From contig BAXG01000021.1 in assembly GCA_001310455.1 (NCBI GenBank), positions 24,971 to 88,970 on the forward strand: a stretch of DNA of 64,000 bases, given 5' to 3'. Below the pieces are notes generated by a model. It saw nothing but the letters and a program-made list of their open reading frames with translations, ran no database searches and was not told the origin of the DNA. Shown here piece after piece: positions 21,444-31,615 of this stretch. The stretch's first letter is position 1. Every line of letters starts with the position of its first letter. The DNA comes from Photobacterium sp. JCM 19050. Its GTDB lineage: Bacteria; Pseudomonadota; Gammaproteobacteria; Enterobacterales; Vibrionaceae. The position numbers and the translations under genes are program-made.

Positions 21444-21460
21444 TTCATTGGCTGTTCAGA
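21444..21460 (+). promoter_or_regulatory. candidate response-regulator box between divergent PepSY genes
   Basis: TTCATTGGCTGTTCAGA: TTCA at 21444 and 21455, 11 bp apart. It sits in the 52-base divergent region and matches the box upstream of the OB-fold gene (19497-19513) at 14 of 17 positions, suggesting autoregulation by the response regulator encoded next door. Confidence 0.45.
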
Positions 21461-21483
21461 TTTGGTGGGTTAGATTGGGAATT

Positions 21484-21852
21484 ATGAAGAAAATGACCGC
21501 TTCCTTATTGATCCTGTCCCTTGCTCTGCTGGCCAACTTCGCCATCGCTTCGCCGCATCTAAAATATGATGAAGACTGGGATGAAGTCAAAGCGGCAGTC
21601 GATGAGGGAGAGATACGGCCTTACAATGAACTGCTGCAAAAGCTGAACGCACTCAATCCAACCGCAAAAATCGTCAAGGTTGAAGTGGAAGAGGAAGACG
21701 GTATTTGGATCTATGAAATCCGAATGCTGGACCAGCGGCGCAATGTCGTAAAAATGGAACTGAACGCCAGTTCCCTTGAAATCCTCTCGGTCAAAGGCCA
21801 TAACCTAGAGAAGTTTTTTGCCGATTACCTCCGGAAATCAACAGAACAATGA
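21484..21852 (+). CDS. secreted PepSY-domain protein, first gene of two-component operon
   Basis: Product of 122 residues: signal peptide MKKMTASLLILSLALLANFAIAS, then a PepSY module with WDEVKAAVDEGEIRPYNELLQKL and a beta-rich acidic part (VKVEVEEEDGIWIYEIRML). Its stop overlaps the start of the response-regulator gene (ATGA at 21849-21852), so the three genes form a coupled operon. Role inferred as an accessory or signal-modulating periplasmic protein of the adjacent sensor. The ATG at 21493 is an alternative start. Confidence 0.8.
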   Translation: MKKMTASLLILSLALLANFAIASPHLKYDEDWDEVKAAVDEGEIRPYNELLQKLNALNPTAKIVKVEVEEEDGIWIYEIRMLDQRRNVVKMELNASSLEILSVKGHNLEKFFADYLRKSTEQ

Positions 21853-22508
21853 AAATACTGGTTGTCGAAGAGAACCCCAATTGGCGCGCCAGCTCCATGA
21901 CCAACTCACCCAGCAGGCTTTACCGTAGATTCTGCGTATGACGGCGAACAGGCTCATTTTGCCGGAACCGTTGAACAATATGACGCTGTGGTCCTCGATT
22001 TGGGCCTTCCAAAAATCGATGGCCTGACCGTGCTTAAACGCTGGCGCTCTGCCGGTTACACCTTTCCTGTGATTATCCTTACTGCCCGTGCTGAACTGCA
22101 TGAACGCATTGAAGGCCTGAATGCGGGGGCCGATGATTACTTGTCTAAACCTTTCCAGATGGGTGAACTGGTTGCCAGGGTCCATGCACTTGTACGCCGG
22201 GCCGCAGGCCACGCAAGCTCTGTCCTGACCGCAGGCAATGTCCGCTTGGACATCTCTACATCGCAAGTTACCTGCGACGGTTTGGCGGTATCATTGACCG
22301 CACATGAACTTAAAGTGCTTGGCTACCTGATGCTGAACAAAGGCAAGGTAGTATCACGTTCTACGCTGATTGAGCACATTTACGCGCAGGATTTCGACCG
22401 TGATTCCAATACGGTAGAAGTTTTTATCGGGCGCATACGTAAAAGCTCGGCAGTGACCTTATCGAAACTGTGCGAGGCCTTGGTTACCGTATCCCTGAGG
22501 GTTCGTGA
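21849..22508 (+). CDS. OmpR-family response regulator, QseB/PhoP-like (three frame breaks)
   Basis: Two-domain regulator: receiver domain with MKILVVEENP, phosphorylation site VVLDLGLPKIDGL (Asp near residue 51), TARAE and GADDYLSKPF, then a winged-helix domain with LTAHELKVL and SNTVEVFIGRIRKKL. Breaks at about 21875 (C5 read as C4), 21916 (GGG read as GG) and 22441 (A5 read as A4) must be repaired; the product is then about 220 residues. Its stop overlaps the sensor start. The layout of PepSY-RR-HK resembles envelope-stress and calcium-responsive systems (CarRS/VprAB, QseBC); the exact orthologue is uncertain. Confidence 0.85.
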
Positions 22509-23841
22509 TGCTTTCCCTCAGAAAGCGATTACTGATCGGCGCAGGGCTTTGTTGTCTGGTTTTACTTGGCATAACCGGGGTTAGCATTGAGCGGTTTGTG
22601 GTGAAATACCTGCAAACTGAAATGGTTAATGAAATGACGGTAAGCCTTGATGATCTTATCGCTAACCTCGACATTGATGCCCAAACCCACGAACCGGCAT
22701 TATCCGGCAGACTCTCCGACCCGCGTTTTCAGCAGCCCTATTCCGGTCACTACTGGCAGGTCGAAAGCCGCAGCAATGTCATTCTTCGCTCTCGTTCGCT
22801 GTGGGATCAGGCGTTGTCGTTCAGGCATCTTTCTAAAGTCAGCGGTCTCATCACAACCGAGACAAAAGGCCCCCAAAAACAGCAGCTCCTCGTCATCCAG
22901 CAACGTATTAAGCTTCCCGGCAGCCAGGAGACCTATTGGCTCAGCGTGGCCGTGCAGCTTTCCAATATGCACAAAGCGCTAAAAAACATCCGGGGCAGTA
23001 TCTATATCGGCCTGGGCCTGATGACCCTCGGTGTATTGCTGGTGCTCGCCTTTCAGCTCAGTTGGGTCTTGCACCGCTTAGCCAATTGAGAAAAGAACTA
23101 GACCGTATTCGTCAGGGAAAGCAGGAGAGTTTCAAAGGCACCTACCCGCCTGAAATTTCACCGCTGACTAACGATATCAATACCTTGGTTACCCATTACC
23201 GTTCCTTGCTTGAAAGAGCACGGACGCATACCGGTAACCTCGCCCATGCGCTGAAAACGCCAATCAGCGTTATGCAAAATGATTTGGACTCAGACAATGA
23301 GCCCGATAAAGCACTGCTTCTGTCTCAGTTAAATACCATGCGCCAGCACGTTGAGTATCACCTTGCGCGGGCGCGGTTGGCTGGTTCTGCCCGTATTCTG
23401 GGGGCGTCCTGCTCACCCTATCAGCAGTGCAAAAATGCGGCATCTGCATTCGAAAGGCTCTACCAGATTAAGGGGCTGGCAGTTAACCTTGAAGCTGACC
23501 CGGCACTGAAAGTCGCCGTTGATGCGAAAGACTTTGATGAAATGGCAGGAAACCTGATTGAAAACGCCTTTAAGTGGGCGGAAAACGGGTTGTGGATCCA
23601 CACCAGAGCCAGTGAAAACATGGTCGAAGTCTATGTGGAAGATGATGGCCCCGGCATGACCGAACATGAATGCCAGCAAGCGTTGCAAAGAGGCAAACGC
23701 ATAGATGAGCATACCCCGGGGTCGGGCCTCGGCCTGAGTATTGTGGTCGATGTAGTTGCTGCTTACCAGGGCAGGCTGTCACTCACCCGATCAGAACTGG
23801 GCGGCCTGTGTGCCTGTCTGTACCTTCCGCGCCAGCGATAA
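22508..23841 (+). CDS. sensor histidine kinase, QseC/PhoQ-like (one frame break)
   Basis: Inner-membrane kinase of about 444 residues after repair. Transmembrane helix 1 (about residues 9-30), periplasmic sensor (to about 165), helix 2, HAMP-like linker, phosphoacceptor HALKTPISVM, N box NLIENAFKWA, G1 DDGPGM and G2 GSGLGLS. The frame breaks at about 23071, just after helix 2, where one extra base joins SWVL to PLSQLRKELDRI. Cognate regulator directly upstream with overlapping stop and start (TGATG). The natural signal is unknown. Confidence 0.86.
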
Positions 23842-23869
23842 AAAACAGCCACGATTGTGTGGCTGTTTT
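23842..23869. terminator. bidirectional terminator between sensor kinase and ycfP
   Basis: AAAACAGCCAC pairs with GTGGCTGTTTT; A and T runs on both flanks; located between convergent genes. Confidence 0.88.
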
Positions 23870-23882
23870 ATTGTTAATTTCC

Positions 23883-24422
23883 CTATCCGTTTTTGAACGC
23901 TTTCATCGCCTGAAGGTGGTGAGAAATCTTCTTAAATTTGTGAGACTGCTCTTCGTCCCAAACGACATCGTAAAACTCGCCAAGCTCTTCAGCCGTTTTT
24001 TTTGTGTCCATGGTTTCGTCATTACGTGACAGCACAACGACACATTTGCCGGCATTTTTAACCCGGAAATTCTCAACGCACTTGGTCGCGATATCCTCGT
24101 ACTCTTCCGGGCGGTCAATTTTCCCTTCCATATTGTGTTCAGGATGCAGGTTAGGGTTAAAAATCATCTGCTTGATACCGCAGAGAAACCCTATCCTTTC
24201 AGACCAATACCCACCCAGACCGACACCGCAAATCAATGGAGCCGGGTCATCAGACAATTCCACGGCTTTATGCACTTCCTTGAGCAGATGTTGCATGTCA
24301 TGTTTCGGGTGAAGGGTGCTGTAGTTAACGAATCGGACATCGGGATCGATAAACTGAAGTTGAAGAACTTTTTCGTGGTTTCCTGGGCTTGTGGAATCAA
24401 ATCCGTGAAGGTAAATAATCAC
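23883..24422 (-). CDS. ycfP: YcfP/YqiA-type alpha/beta-fold protein
   Basis: Cytosolic protein of 179 residues (E. coli YcfP 180), starting [16 protein letters not shown]. The expected nucleophile-elbow position reads GVGLGGYW, lacking the usual serine, so hydrolase activity is doubtful; function is unknown. In E. coli ycfP follows nagZ near ndh and thiK. Here the same neighbourhood is kept but nagZ is not present. Frame intact. Confidence 0.92.
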   Translation of the reverse strand: MIIYLHGFDSTSPGNHEKVLQLQFIDPDVRFVNYSTLHPKHDMQHLLKEVHKAVELSDDPAPLICGVGLGGYWSERIGFLCGIKQMIFNPNLHPEHNMEGKIDRPEEYEDIATKCVENFRVKNAGKCVVVLSRNDETMDTKKTAEELGEFYDVVWDEEQSHKFKKISHHLQAMKAFKNG

Positions 24423-24523
24423 TCTGGTGTCCTCAATATCCTTGTACTACGCAATCAATCTAACACTAAACATAAGGGCACTTGGGAACAATAATGTGAC
24501 AGTGCCCACTTTTCTGTTAATTT

Positions 24524-25396
24524 TTAATCGTGTATATGAGCAACACTGCGTAGACCGTGCAACCCCTGAATTTCATCCTGAATGTAAGTCAGGCGCTCTA
24601 TCAAGTGGGTCTTTTGCTTCTCCGTCAGCGTAGTGTTCAATCGGTTCAGGACTTCAAAGCGGCGAGCAAGCAACAACCGGATATCCCATTCCCTTCCCGG
24701 GTAGTTCATGTACACAAAGTCCTTTGCAAAAAGGCGGAGCTCTGCATCCAGATCTATGGACGTCCGGTTATCTATCATTGCATATAAACGGGTAAGAATT
24801 TGAGCCCGGAATTCATTGAATACCGGCCGCATTTCCAACTGGTACCCGGCCATTTCCCGCAACAGTTTTCGCTGTTTGTCGGTTATGCCACCAATCCAAA
24901 ATTCAGCCGCCTTCTCCAGTTTCTCTGCACGTCTTGCCAGTTGTTGCTCGTTTGTTCCCTCCCGCGACTTACGGAGCGCTTTTTCGATCTTCTTGTCGAC
25001 GATACCTTTGAGTTCTTTTGCTTGTTCATCAGACAACTTGGGAACAACTGCCGCCAACGTTGGGATAAACCCATAGATGGTTTTCTCCAGACGCTGGTTT
25101 GAAAGATTGTGATAGGCCTGTATCCGGCTGTAATCCATCGCACCGGTTTCAACATCTTTCTGAACCATAGCAAGCAACGCCTGAAGTTCAGGGAGTTCGT
25201 TTACCCTGTGCCAGTCAAGAAATCGGTTTAACTGGGTATCCAACAGATTTCCCTGGTTTCTGTTCAAATCGACATAGTCATCAATGTAGTAAGGCGCCCA
25301 TAAAGGAAAGTTGTTGTAGGCGAGTTTGGTTGTGCTGCATGCACTCAGGAAAAAAAATGACAATATGAAAAATGGTAGGAAAAGCCGTGATTGCAT
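24524..25396 (-). CDS. DUF6279 family lipoprotein
   Basis: Predicted lipoprotein of 290 residues with a type II signal peptide ending at lipobox LSAC (Cys near residue 20). The mature part is almost entirely helical and charged, opening with STTKLAYNNFPLWAPYYIDDY and containing LDTQLNRFLDWHR, which I recognise from DUF6279 proteins of marine gammaproteobacteria. Function unknown. It stands where enterics have nagZ, between thiK and ycfP, with a good Shine-Dalgarno (AAGGAGG) before its ATG. Confidence 0.82.
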   Translation of the reverse strand: MQSRLFLPFFILSFFFLSACSTTKLAYNNFPLWAPYYIDDYVDLNRNQGNLLDTQLNRFLDWHRVNELPELQALLAMVQKDVETGAMDYSRIQAYHNLSNQRLEKTIYGFIPTLAAVVPKLSDEQAKELKGIVDKKIEKALRKSREGTNEQQLARRAEKLEKAAEFWIGGITDKQRKLLREMAGYQLEMRPVFNEFRAQILTRLYAMIDNRTSIDLDAELRLFAKDFVYMNYPGREWDIRLLLARRFEVLNRLNTTLTEKQKTHLIERLTYIQDEIQGLHGLRSVAHIHD

Positions 25397-25447
25397 CCTT
25401 GCCTCCTTGTAGTTTGGGGTGCGAGGCTCTTTACAGCATAGCTCACT

Positions 25448-26290
25448 TCACACTCTGCCCAGTTCATCCATCAGCAGATTTGCACGCGCTTTATACAGCG
25501 TTCCACCGTAGAGGGAATCGCCAAGCAGGTACCATAGTATGCCCATATATTGGACAAAGGGTATCCAGTTTTGTGCCGTTTCAATCCACTCTTTTTCTGA
25601 TTTTACGTTATTGATACGGCAATAATTCAGTACCGCGTCTTCAACGTCATAACCGTTGGCAAAAGCACAAAGTGCCAAGTCCAGACAGGCATCCCCGGCG
25701 GCAGCGTATTCCCAGTCAATCACCCTGATAGCGTCACCGGGTTCCCGGATAAAGTTATAAAAGCCGAAATCGTGGTGACACAACGCAGTAAAAGAAGGGA
25801 TTGGCTCAGCAGCGCTTTGCATTCGTTGGTGAAGGGATGTTAACGCTGGAGGCTTGCTCTTTTCAGGGAGGTTTTCCCAGTAGTGGCGGCATCTTGACTT
25901 GAGGTTAAACACCGGTGAAGGTAACGCCAGCTTATGGACCTTGCCAAGGAGGCTTAACACGTCTTCTTGCCCCACCGTATCCGGTTCGCACACCTGTCCT
26001 TCCACCCACTCTATCAGCAAACCTTCCGCATAGAGCGTTACCGGGTCCGGGGCCAGCCCCGCACGGCTCGCAATTTTTTGTACCGCCCATTCATGCTCAC
26101 GATTCACGCCAAAACAGCCCGACGCCTTTGAAACCGGGCGCCAGACAAATTGGTTTCCCGAGATATCGGTCAGCTTCCAACAGCGGTTTGAGAGTCCCCC
26201 GCTCAAGGGGGTGGCCGCAGTGATCCGGGAAGCCAGATCACCGGGTAGTTGAGGATATTCCTGCAAGTTGGGGTTGCCCTGAATTACCAA
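25448..26290 (-). CDS. thiK: thiamine kinase-like phosphotransferase (probable TTG start)
   Basis: Aminoglycoside/choline-kinase fold protein of about 280 residues. Visible: the LSGGLSNRCW nucleotide loop, the Brenner motif CHHDFGFYNF (HxDxxxxN) and metal-binding VIDWEYAAAGD. Position directly after lpoB, as in E. coli, supports ThiK (thiamine to thiamine phosphate salvage), but choline or other small-molecule kinases share the fold. No ATG or GTG is available upstream; the start appears to be TTG at 26290, overlapping the repaired lpoB stop (TTGGTAA), so expression is probably coupled. Confidence 0.78.
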   Translation of the reverse strand: MVIQGNPNLQEYPQLPGDLASRITAATPLSGGLSNRCWKLTDISGNQFVWRPVSKASGCFGVNREHEWAVQKIASRAGLAPDPVTLYAEGLLIEWVEGQVCEPDTVGQEDVLSLLGKVHKLALPSPVFNLKSRCRHYWENLPEKSKPPALTSLHQRMQSAAEPIPSFTALCHHDFGFYNFIREPGDAIRVIDWEYAAAGDACLDLALCAFANGYDVEDAVLNYCRINNVKSEKEWIETAQNWIPFVQYMGILWYLLGDSLYGGTLYKARANLLMDELGRV

Positions 26291-26873
26291 CCGATCAGGG
26301 CTCTGGACTCTTCTTTGCGAATCTGGCTTTCATCAGCCATTCAATCAGTCCGGTTTGCAAGTCCATCAGTCGCATGGTCATTTTGTAGTACACGTCTTTG
26401 TCGTTACCATCACGCTTAACAATGCTGGCAAGGTTGCCATACAGCATGTATTGCGCGCCGACCATACGACCGAACTGGATGGCGGTAGCCGGGTTCACCA
26501 ATTGGTCATTGTTCTGGAAGTCAAGTTGCTTACGAACCGCATCAACGCGCCCCATATCGACAAAACGGAACTCTCCGGAATTCAGAAGACGAGTGCTGAT
26601 AGTGTCTGTAATGGATTCAGTATCGATGTGCTCAGCCGTTTTATTCTTGATTGACTCAACAAATACGATAGGACGCTCGCTTTTTGTCAGGGACGCCACT
26701 GCCGGTGAAGACAACATACTGTCAGTCATATCACTGGCGATTTTTTGCAAATCTGATGAACCAAACTCAATGGTCGTTGTTTCAACGGCTTCAGCATCAC
26801 CGTAACGAACCTGATTGGTACAACCACCCAGAACAAGTGCCAACCCTACAAGCGCCCAAATACCTTTATTCAT
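26284..26873 (-). CDS. lpoB: penicillin-binding protein activator LpoB (frame break near 3' end)
   Basis: Outer-membrane lipoprotein that reaches through the periplasm to activate PBP1b. Lipobox LGGC at residue 18, then a mature domain with RPIVFVESIKNKTAEHIDT and FRFVDMGRVDAVRKQL typical of LpoB. As sequenced the frame ends LIEWLMKARF; adding one G at about 26337 (GGG read as GG) restores IEWADESQIRKEESRALIGW and a stop at 26284. Repaired length is 196 (E. coli 213). Between ycfL and thiK, the conserved order. Confidence 0.92.
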
Positions 26874-26885
26874 CTAACACCCTTT

Positions 26886-27268
26886 TTAATTCTGAGATTT
26901 CACCACAACGCGGTAATTCACCGCATCAGGACTGACTGACATCGCTTCAAGCGTGGTTGAATCAAAGCCTGTCAACGTTACATGTCGCCACGGTTCCTTT
27001 CGAACGTTCACCTCCAACCCCTGTGCGTTGTACCAGTAAAATCGGTACTCAAGGGTCTGGGTACTGGCAACTTTGCTGGTCACGCTCACCATTGCTTTCA
27101 GATGGTCATTGACCGACAGCGATTCCGCCGAACCAAATTCCAACGATGAAGCTAAACCATGATCAGCTAGAACCACATGCTGACTCCTGCTCTCTATGCT
27201 GATGCCGGCTGTATTTTGCGCACAACCCGCCAACAAGCCAATCGCCAGGATAATCGCAAAAGTCTCAC
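26886..27268 (-). CDS. ycfL: YcfL family lipoprotein (frame break in signal peptide)
   Basis: Lipoprotein of about 127 residues, lipobox LAGC. The best start is GTG at 27268, overlapping the upstream stop (TAGTGAG) and preceded by AGGAGG; the signal sequence becomes continuous (MRLFAIILAIGLLAGC) if one T is restored in the T-run at about 27258. The mature part includes LEYRFYWYNAQGLEV, a DUF1425/YcfL hallmark. Role unknown; conserved beside lpoB. Confidence 0.82.
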
Positions 27269-28665
27269 TAGAGACCTCCTATTGTTTTTGACCAATACGC
27301 CATGCCTTCTCCCTGACGGGAAAGCCAGACGATTGTTATATGGCCTTTCTTTAATTCTGCAGTTATCTCAGATTTTCCTGCTCGGATTATAAGACTTTGA
27401 GGTTTAAAAAACCCCGAGTAAATTGCCACGGATTCCGGCAGTGAGAACCAAGCCCGGGTATCAGGTTGCTCCGTCAGCGTATTAAGGACATTGCCGACAA
27501 AGTTACCGACATTCTGATCGCTCTCTTCAAGCGCACGCCGCAACTCACTTTTAGCAATAACTCGAATGATCTGCCGTGTTATTAACACAGGTAGCTTTTC
27601 AGACAGCGCCTGTCTTGCCATCAGGTTGACATTCGCAACCTGGTCGAGTTTCTTCATCTTGCCATTAATGTAAACAGGTAAAGGCGGTGCAACCGGTTTG
27701 CCGGTGTAATAAGGCATCGCAAGGCTGTAACTGTTGAGATACCCGCTGCCATCAGGTAACCAGAGGTTTAAATCCCAGCCTTTTTTTGCTTCCACCACAC
27801 CTTCTTCAGACAGAATGACCAACCTGCTGCTGTCTTTCCTTAGTGGATGGAATTTCCCATAACGTTTTTCCAGTTTTTTCAGTGCTGCATTCCTGCCCTG
27901 CAGATACGCGACGCGCATGGTGGATTGCGCCAACATGTTGCTTTCGGGGGAGATAGCCAGCGACCGACCATAATCAATAAAGGCATTGTTGTAATCGCCG
28001 GTCACTTCATAAAGCAGACCCGACAGAAAATAGAGATAACCATTCTGAACCGCTTTCAACGTCTCACCGGCATCAGGATACCGAGAAAGCACAGCTCCAA
28101 CGTTTTCTTCAATCCGGTTTTCTTTCGCTAACGCAGCAGCGCGGTTTAAAAGGTTTTCCCGGTTCTTTCTCGCCACATCCTGAACCTGTTCCGCACGACG
28201 AATTTCCACCAAGGCGCCCTGAAGATCATCGCGTTGGAGGTACTCCAACGCGAGATACAGGTGCAGAAAGCCTGACTCGTAGTCAGCCGGATAGAAGGTC
28301 AGCAAGTTGTCATTAGTGACCGCTGATCCCACAGAGTTCAACAATTCTGAAACCTGTAAGTCCGGGTTTTCCTCAAGTTGACGCGCTTTTTTATCAGCGG
28401 ATTTGAGCGCATCAAAGCTTTGCGAGTGAGAACCAGCAAGCATTGCCAGGCGCCCTCTTTCCAGGTCTGACAACAACGGATAGCTGCCACTCTCAGGCAA
28501 TTCTGTTTGTGCTGCGAGGTAATTACCCGCTAAAAGACTCGCTCGGGACTCGGCAGTCACCCGGGAATAATGACTGAAAAGGTTATAAACGGACAGGTTA
28601 CTGCAAGCACTGATAAAGACACTGGTGGCAAAAACCAGCGCCAATCGGTAATTTTTGGACATCAT
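27268..28665 (-). CDS. COG3014-type TPR-like lipoprotein
   Basis: Predicted lipoprotein of 465 residues, lipobox ISAC near residue 21. The N-terminal two thirds are helical repeats resembling TPRs (for example ESGFLHLYLALEYLQRDDLQGALVEIRRAEQV and later YDYGRSLAISPESN-like units); the C-terminal third is mixed with VYINGKMKKLDQV. It matches COG3014 proteins that neighbour lpoB/ycfL in Vibrio and Shewanella. Function is unknown; context points to envelope or peptidoglycan work. Frame intact; the stop overlaps the ycfL start. Confidence 0.8.
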   Translation of the reverse strand: MMSKNYRLALVFATSVFISACSNLSVYNLFSHYSRVTAESRASLLAGNYLAAQTELPESGSYPLLSDLERGRLAMLAGSHSQSFDALKSADKKARQLEENPDLQVSELLNSVGSAVTNDNLLTFYPADYESGFLHLYLALEYLQRDDLQGALVEIRRAEQVQDVARKNRENLLNRAAALAKENRIEENVGAVLSRYPDAGETLKAVQNGYLYFLSGLLYEVTGDYNNAFIDYGRSLAISPESNMLAQSTMRVAYLQGRNAALKKLEKRYGKFHPLRKDSSRLVILSEEGVVEAKKGWDLNLWLPDGSGYLNSYSLAMPYYTGKPVAPPLPVYINGKMKKLDQVANVNLMARQALSEKLPVLITRQIIRVIAKSELRRALEESDQNVGNFVGNVLNTLTEQPDTRAWFSLPESVAIYSGFFKPQSLIIRAGKSEITAELKKGHITIVWLSRQGEGMAYWSKTIGGL

Positions 28666-28699
28666 CTCGGTACGACTCGAAGCGACCTTGTCGGCAACA

Positions 28700-29050
28700 T
28701 TAACCGATCAGCATCGGACCCAGAGGCTTCCCGCCAACCAGATGCATGTGGATATGGTAAACCTCCTGGCCACCATGTTTATTACAGTTAACGATCAGGC
28801 GATAGCCGCTCTCGCTGATTCCCTCACTTTTGGCAATATTGCGGACGACAGTAAACATCCGGCCAAAGGCTGCTTCATCGCTGTCAGTTGCATCGTTTAC
28901 TGTGGGAATGTGACGGTTAGGGACAATCAGAATATGGCTGGGCGCACGCGGGTTGATATCGCGAAAAGCGGTCACCAGCTCGTCTTGGTAAACGATGTCT
29001 GCAGGAATTTCCCGGTTAATAATCTTGCTGAAAATGGTCTCTTCCGACAC
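28700..29050 (-). CDS. hinT: HIT-family purine nucleoside phosphoramidase
   Basis: Cytosolic AMP-lysine hydrolase of 116 residues (E. coli 119). The catalytic HIT motif HIHMH is near residue 99, preceded by [16 protein letters not shown]. First gene of the hinT-COG3014-ycfL-lpoB-thiK run on the minus strand. Frame intact. Confidence 0.95.
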   Translation of the reverse strand: MSEETIFSKIINREIPADIVYQDELVTAFRDINPRAPSHILIVPNRHIPTVNDATDSDEAAFGRMFTVVRNIAKSEGISESGYRLIVNCNKHGGQEVYHIHMHLVGGKPLGPMLIG

Positions 29051-29378
29051 AGGCTACTCCTGAGGAAACCAGAAATGATAAATGACAGCTATCAGTATGC
29101 GGGAATCTGACTTCCTGAGCAATATGAACACCGTTTTGTCCAATTCGTGACCTTCCCCTTAACATAATGAAAAGTTTGCGTTTCAACTCTAAGTTTCGCC
29201 CCCCGAATGGGCGAAATGATTCAGTTTGCCAAGGTAATGACGATAGAGTCATTAGAACTTTTTTTCGCGTCGCGTAATTCTTATTTCCTGCAGGATTGAA
29301 ATCTCTTCTATCCATTTCCACGACGCATGACTGCCCTGCCGGAGAGACAAGAGAAATGGTTTTTGGTGGATTATTGTT
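29051..29378. other. divergent intergenic region, hinT / chemoreceptor
   Basis: 328 bases hold the promoters of two divergent genes. I see AT-rich tracts but no clear operator, flagellar sigma-28 promoter or small gene. The plus-strand gene has a weak ribosome site (TGGTGGA). Confidence 0.5.
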
Positions 29379-31379
29379 ATGAAAGTAAAACAGCGTTCCG
29401 TTGTTCGTCAGATGTATGCCGGGTTCAGCGTTCTGATACTGGCCTTTGTCGCGTCTAATCTCTGGACACTTGATGGTGCCGGTAACATTCATAAACAGTT
29501 AGGGCAAGTCACCGGCGAAAGCGTTCCACTCGTCACCCTGTCCAACGAGGTGAGTGTCAGCCTGCTTGAAGCTGATAAAGTGTTTAAAGACTACCTGGCA
29601 ACTGATAATACCGGTAGCACTCAGGACGTTGAAAAACGTTTCGCCGCTGCAAAAGACAGCTTTGATTCTGCCTTTACTGCGTTGAGCAATTTCGCTGAGA
29701 ACTATCCACAGCTAAAGAACCAGTTGGTCTCACTTCAGGCTCAGCAAGACAGTTATTTCTCCGAAGCCGCTGAGGCTATTCGAAACGTTGAAAAACTGCA
29801 CCTCGCAGAAACTGAACTCCAACAATATGTGCGCCGCTACCAATCTCTGTTTACCGAATTGAATACCGGTATGAAGGAGATGATTAACAGCCAGGGCAAT
29901 ACCACCGCCAAGGTCCTGTCCAAGAGCTATTTTGTTAAGCTCGCCGATGCAGAACGCATTACATCCGATGCGCTTGCAACGCGCGATATCGCTGCGATAG
30001 AAAAAGCAGTGTCCGGCAACAATAAGAGCGTTACCCACCTCAACTATGCTTACCGGGGTATTACGAACCAGATGCCGGCGCTGAAAGAACGCTTCGATCC
30101 GTTGGTTGGTCAGTTTATAACGGATGTAGGTAAGAAAGGCGGCGTTCTCGACAAACACCAGGAATTTGTCCTAGCCTCCTCTGCGCTCAATACCAATATC
30201 TCGAACCTGTCCAAAGAAGTCGATCAAACCATGGTCACGCTGGCAGAATTCCGCGGGATAGCACAACAACAAATGAATGCCGCCATCAATCAGGCCTCAG
30301 AAGAATACCGCAGAGGGATATTCCGAACTCTGCTGCTAGGGTCGATCGTGATTGCGCTGGTAGTTTTCACCGGCTGGCATCTCTCACGTTCCGTCAGACG
30401 CCCAATCAGCAATATGATGTCAACGCTGGAGAGCCTTGCATCCGGGAATATGACCAAACGTATTGCGATTATTCAGCACGATGAGTTTGGCGCGCTTAGC
30501 GGCCATATCAATACCCTGGCTAATCAACTTCAGGGAGTGCTCCGTGAAATCCAGAGCGGTGCAGAACAACAGGCGCAAATCGCTGAAGAAAACCAGGCAG
30601 CAACCCAATCAGCAAAAGAAAAGCTCAATCAACAACGCAGCCAGACGACAACCGTTGCCGCAGCAATGACAGAAATGGACCACTCTGCTGAAGCGGTTTC
30701 AACCAGTGCGCAAAGCACACTGCAACAGGTTCATGAAGTCAGTGAATCAGCTGGCCGCGGTCGCGATGTCATGAGCCGCAACATCAGCACTTCCCATGAA
30801 CTGTCAAACCGCCTGAACGAATCGGCTGATGCTGTCAGTTCATTGAAAGATATGAGCCTCAGCATCGGTTCAATCTTGGATGTCATCCGCAACATAGCCG
30901 ACCAGACAAACCTCCTCGCATTGAACGCTGCAATTGAAGCTGCCAGAGCTGGTGAACAGGGACGAGGTTTTGCAGTGGTTGCCGATGAAGTCCGGGTATT
31001 GGCAAAACGCACTACCGACTCCACTGCCGAGATTGAATCAATGATTGGCAGGTTGCAGGAAAGTTCTACATCCGCAATGACAGTGATGCAGGATTGCGTC
31101 CAGGAAATGGAAGCCAGCATCATTCTCGCCTCTGATGCCAACAGCGCCATGGAAGAAATTGAAGCAGCAATCCTGTTAATTAGCGACATGAGCAGCCAAA
31201 TAGCCCAAGCTGCGGATGAGCAACGGAAGGTTTCGACTGATATATCCAGGAACATTGAAGAAATCAGCCATCTGACAGAAGAAAGCTACCAATCGATGGA
31301 GGAAGTCGCCAATGCCGGGCACGTCATTGATGAGCAAGCACATATTCAAAATGAGCTTGTTCACCGGTTTACGCTTTAA
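29379..31379 (+). CDS. methyl-accepting chemotaxis protein
   Basis: Transmembrane chemoreceptor of 666 residues. Helix 1 (about 10-28), a long helical periplasmic ligand domain (about 30-312), helix 2 (about 315-334, [18 protein letters not shown]), HAMP, and a cytoplasmic signalling domain with the hairpin tip [19 protein letters not shown] near residue 525. No C-terminal pentapeptide for CheR/CheB tethering is seen. Ligand unknown; periplasmic part looks like a four-helix or HBM-type bundle. Frame intact, single transcription unit. Confidence 0.95.
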   Translation: MKVKQRSVVRQMYAGFSVLILAFVASNLWTLDGAGNIHKQLGQVTGESVPLVTLSNEVSVSLLEADKVFKDYLATDNTGSTQDVEKRFAAAKDSFDSAFTALSNFAENYPQLKNQLVSLQAQQDSYFSEAAEAIRNVEKLHLAETELQQYVRRYQSLFTELNTGMKEMINSQGNTTAKVLSKSYFVKLADAERITSDALATRDIAAIEKAVSGNNKSVTHLNYAYRGITNQMPALKERFDPLVGQFITDVGKKGGVLDKHQEFVLASSALNTNISNLSKEVDQTMVTLAEFRGIAQQQMNAAINQASEEYRRGIFRTLLLGSIVIALVVFTGWHLSRSVRRPISNMMSTLESLASGNMTKRIAIIQHDEFGALSGHINTLANQLQGVLREIQSGAEQQAQIAEENQAATQSAKEKLNQQRSQTTTVAAAMTEMDHSAEAVSTSAQSTLQQVHEVSESAGRGRDVMSRNISTSHELSNRLNESADAVSSLKDMSLSIGSILDVIRNIADQTNLLALNAAIEAARAGEQGRGFAVVADEVRVLAKRTTDSTAEIESMIGRLQESSTSAMTVMQDCVQEMEASIILASDANSAMEEIEAAILLISDMSSQIAQAADEQRKVSTDISRNIEEISHLTEESYQSMEEVANAGHVIDEQAHIQNELVHRFTL

Positions 31380-31456
31380 CCGGCTGATACTTCGTCAGCT
31401 CTCGCCAAAGTCGGCATCTTGAGGCCGAGGGATATAACATCTCGTTACAAAGATAG

Positions 31457-31483
31457 CGGTGGCGTCACAGCCACCGTTTTTTT
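31457..31483 (+). terminator. terminator after chemoreceptor gene
   Basis: CGGTGGC pairs with GCCACCG, loop GTCACA-like, followed by seven Ts. Confidence 0.82.
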
Positions 31484-31615
31484 ACATCTGGTGACCCCTG
31501 CAATCGTTTACGCTAGACTATAGCGCCGTACAGCCTGTAAACCGAACTGGTAGCCCGGCTTTCGGGTGCTTTTCCCTCCGAAGTGCCTGCGTTCTCGCGA
31601 CAAAAGGAAGTGAAC

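Noticed and set aside
24427..24633. 68-residue plus-strand ORF between ycfP and DUF6279 genes
   Set aside because: Mostly antisense to the DUF6279 gene, no ribosome site.
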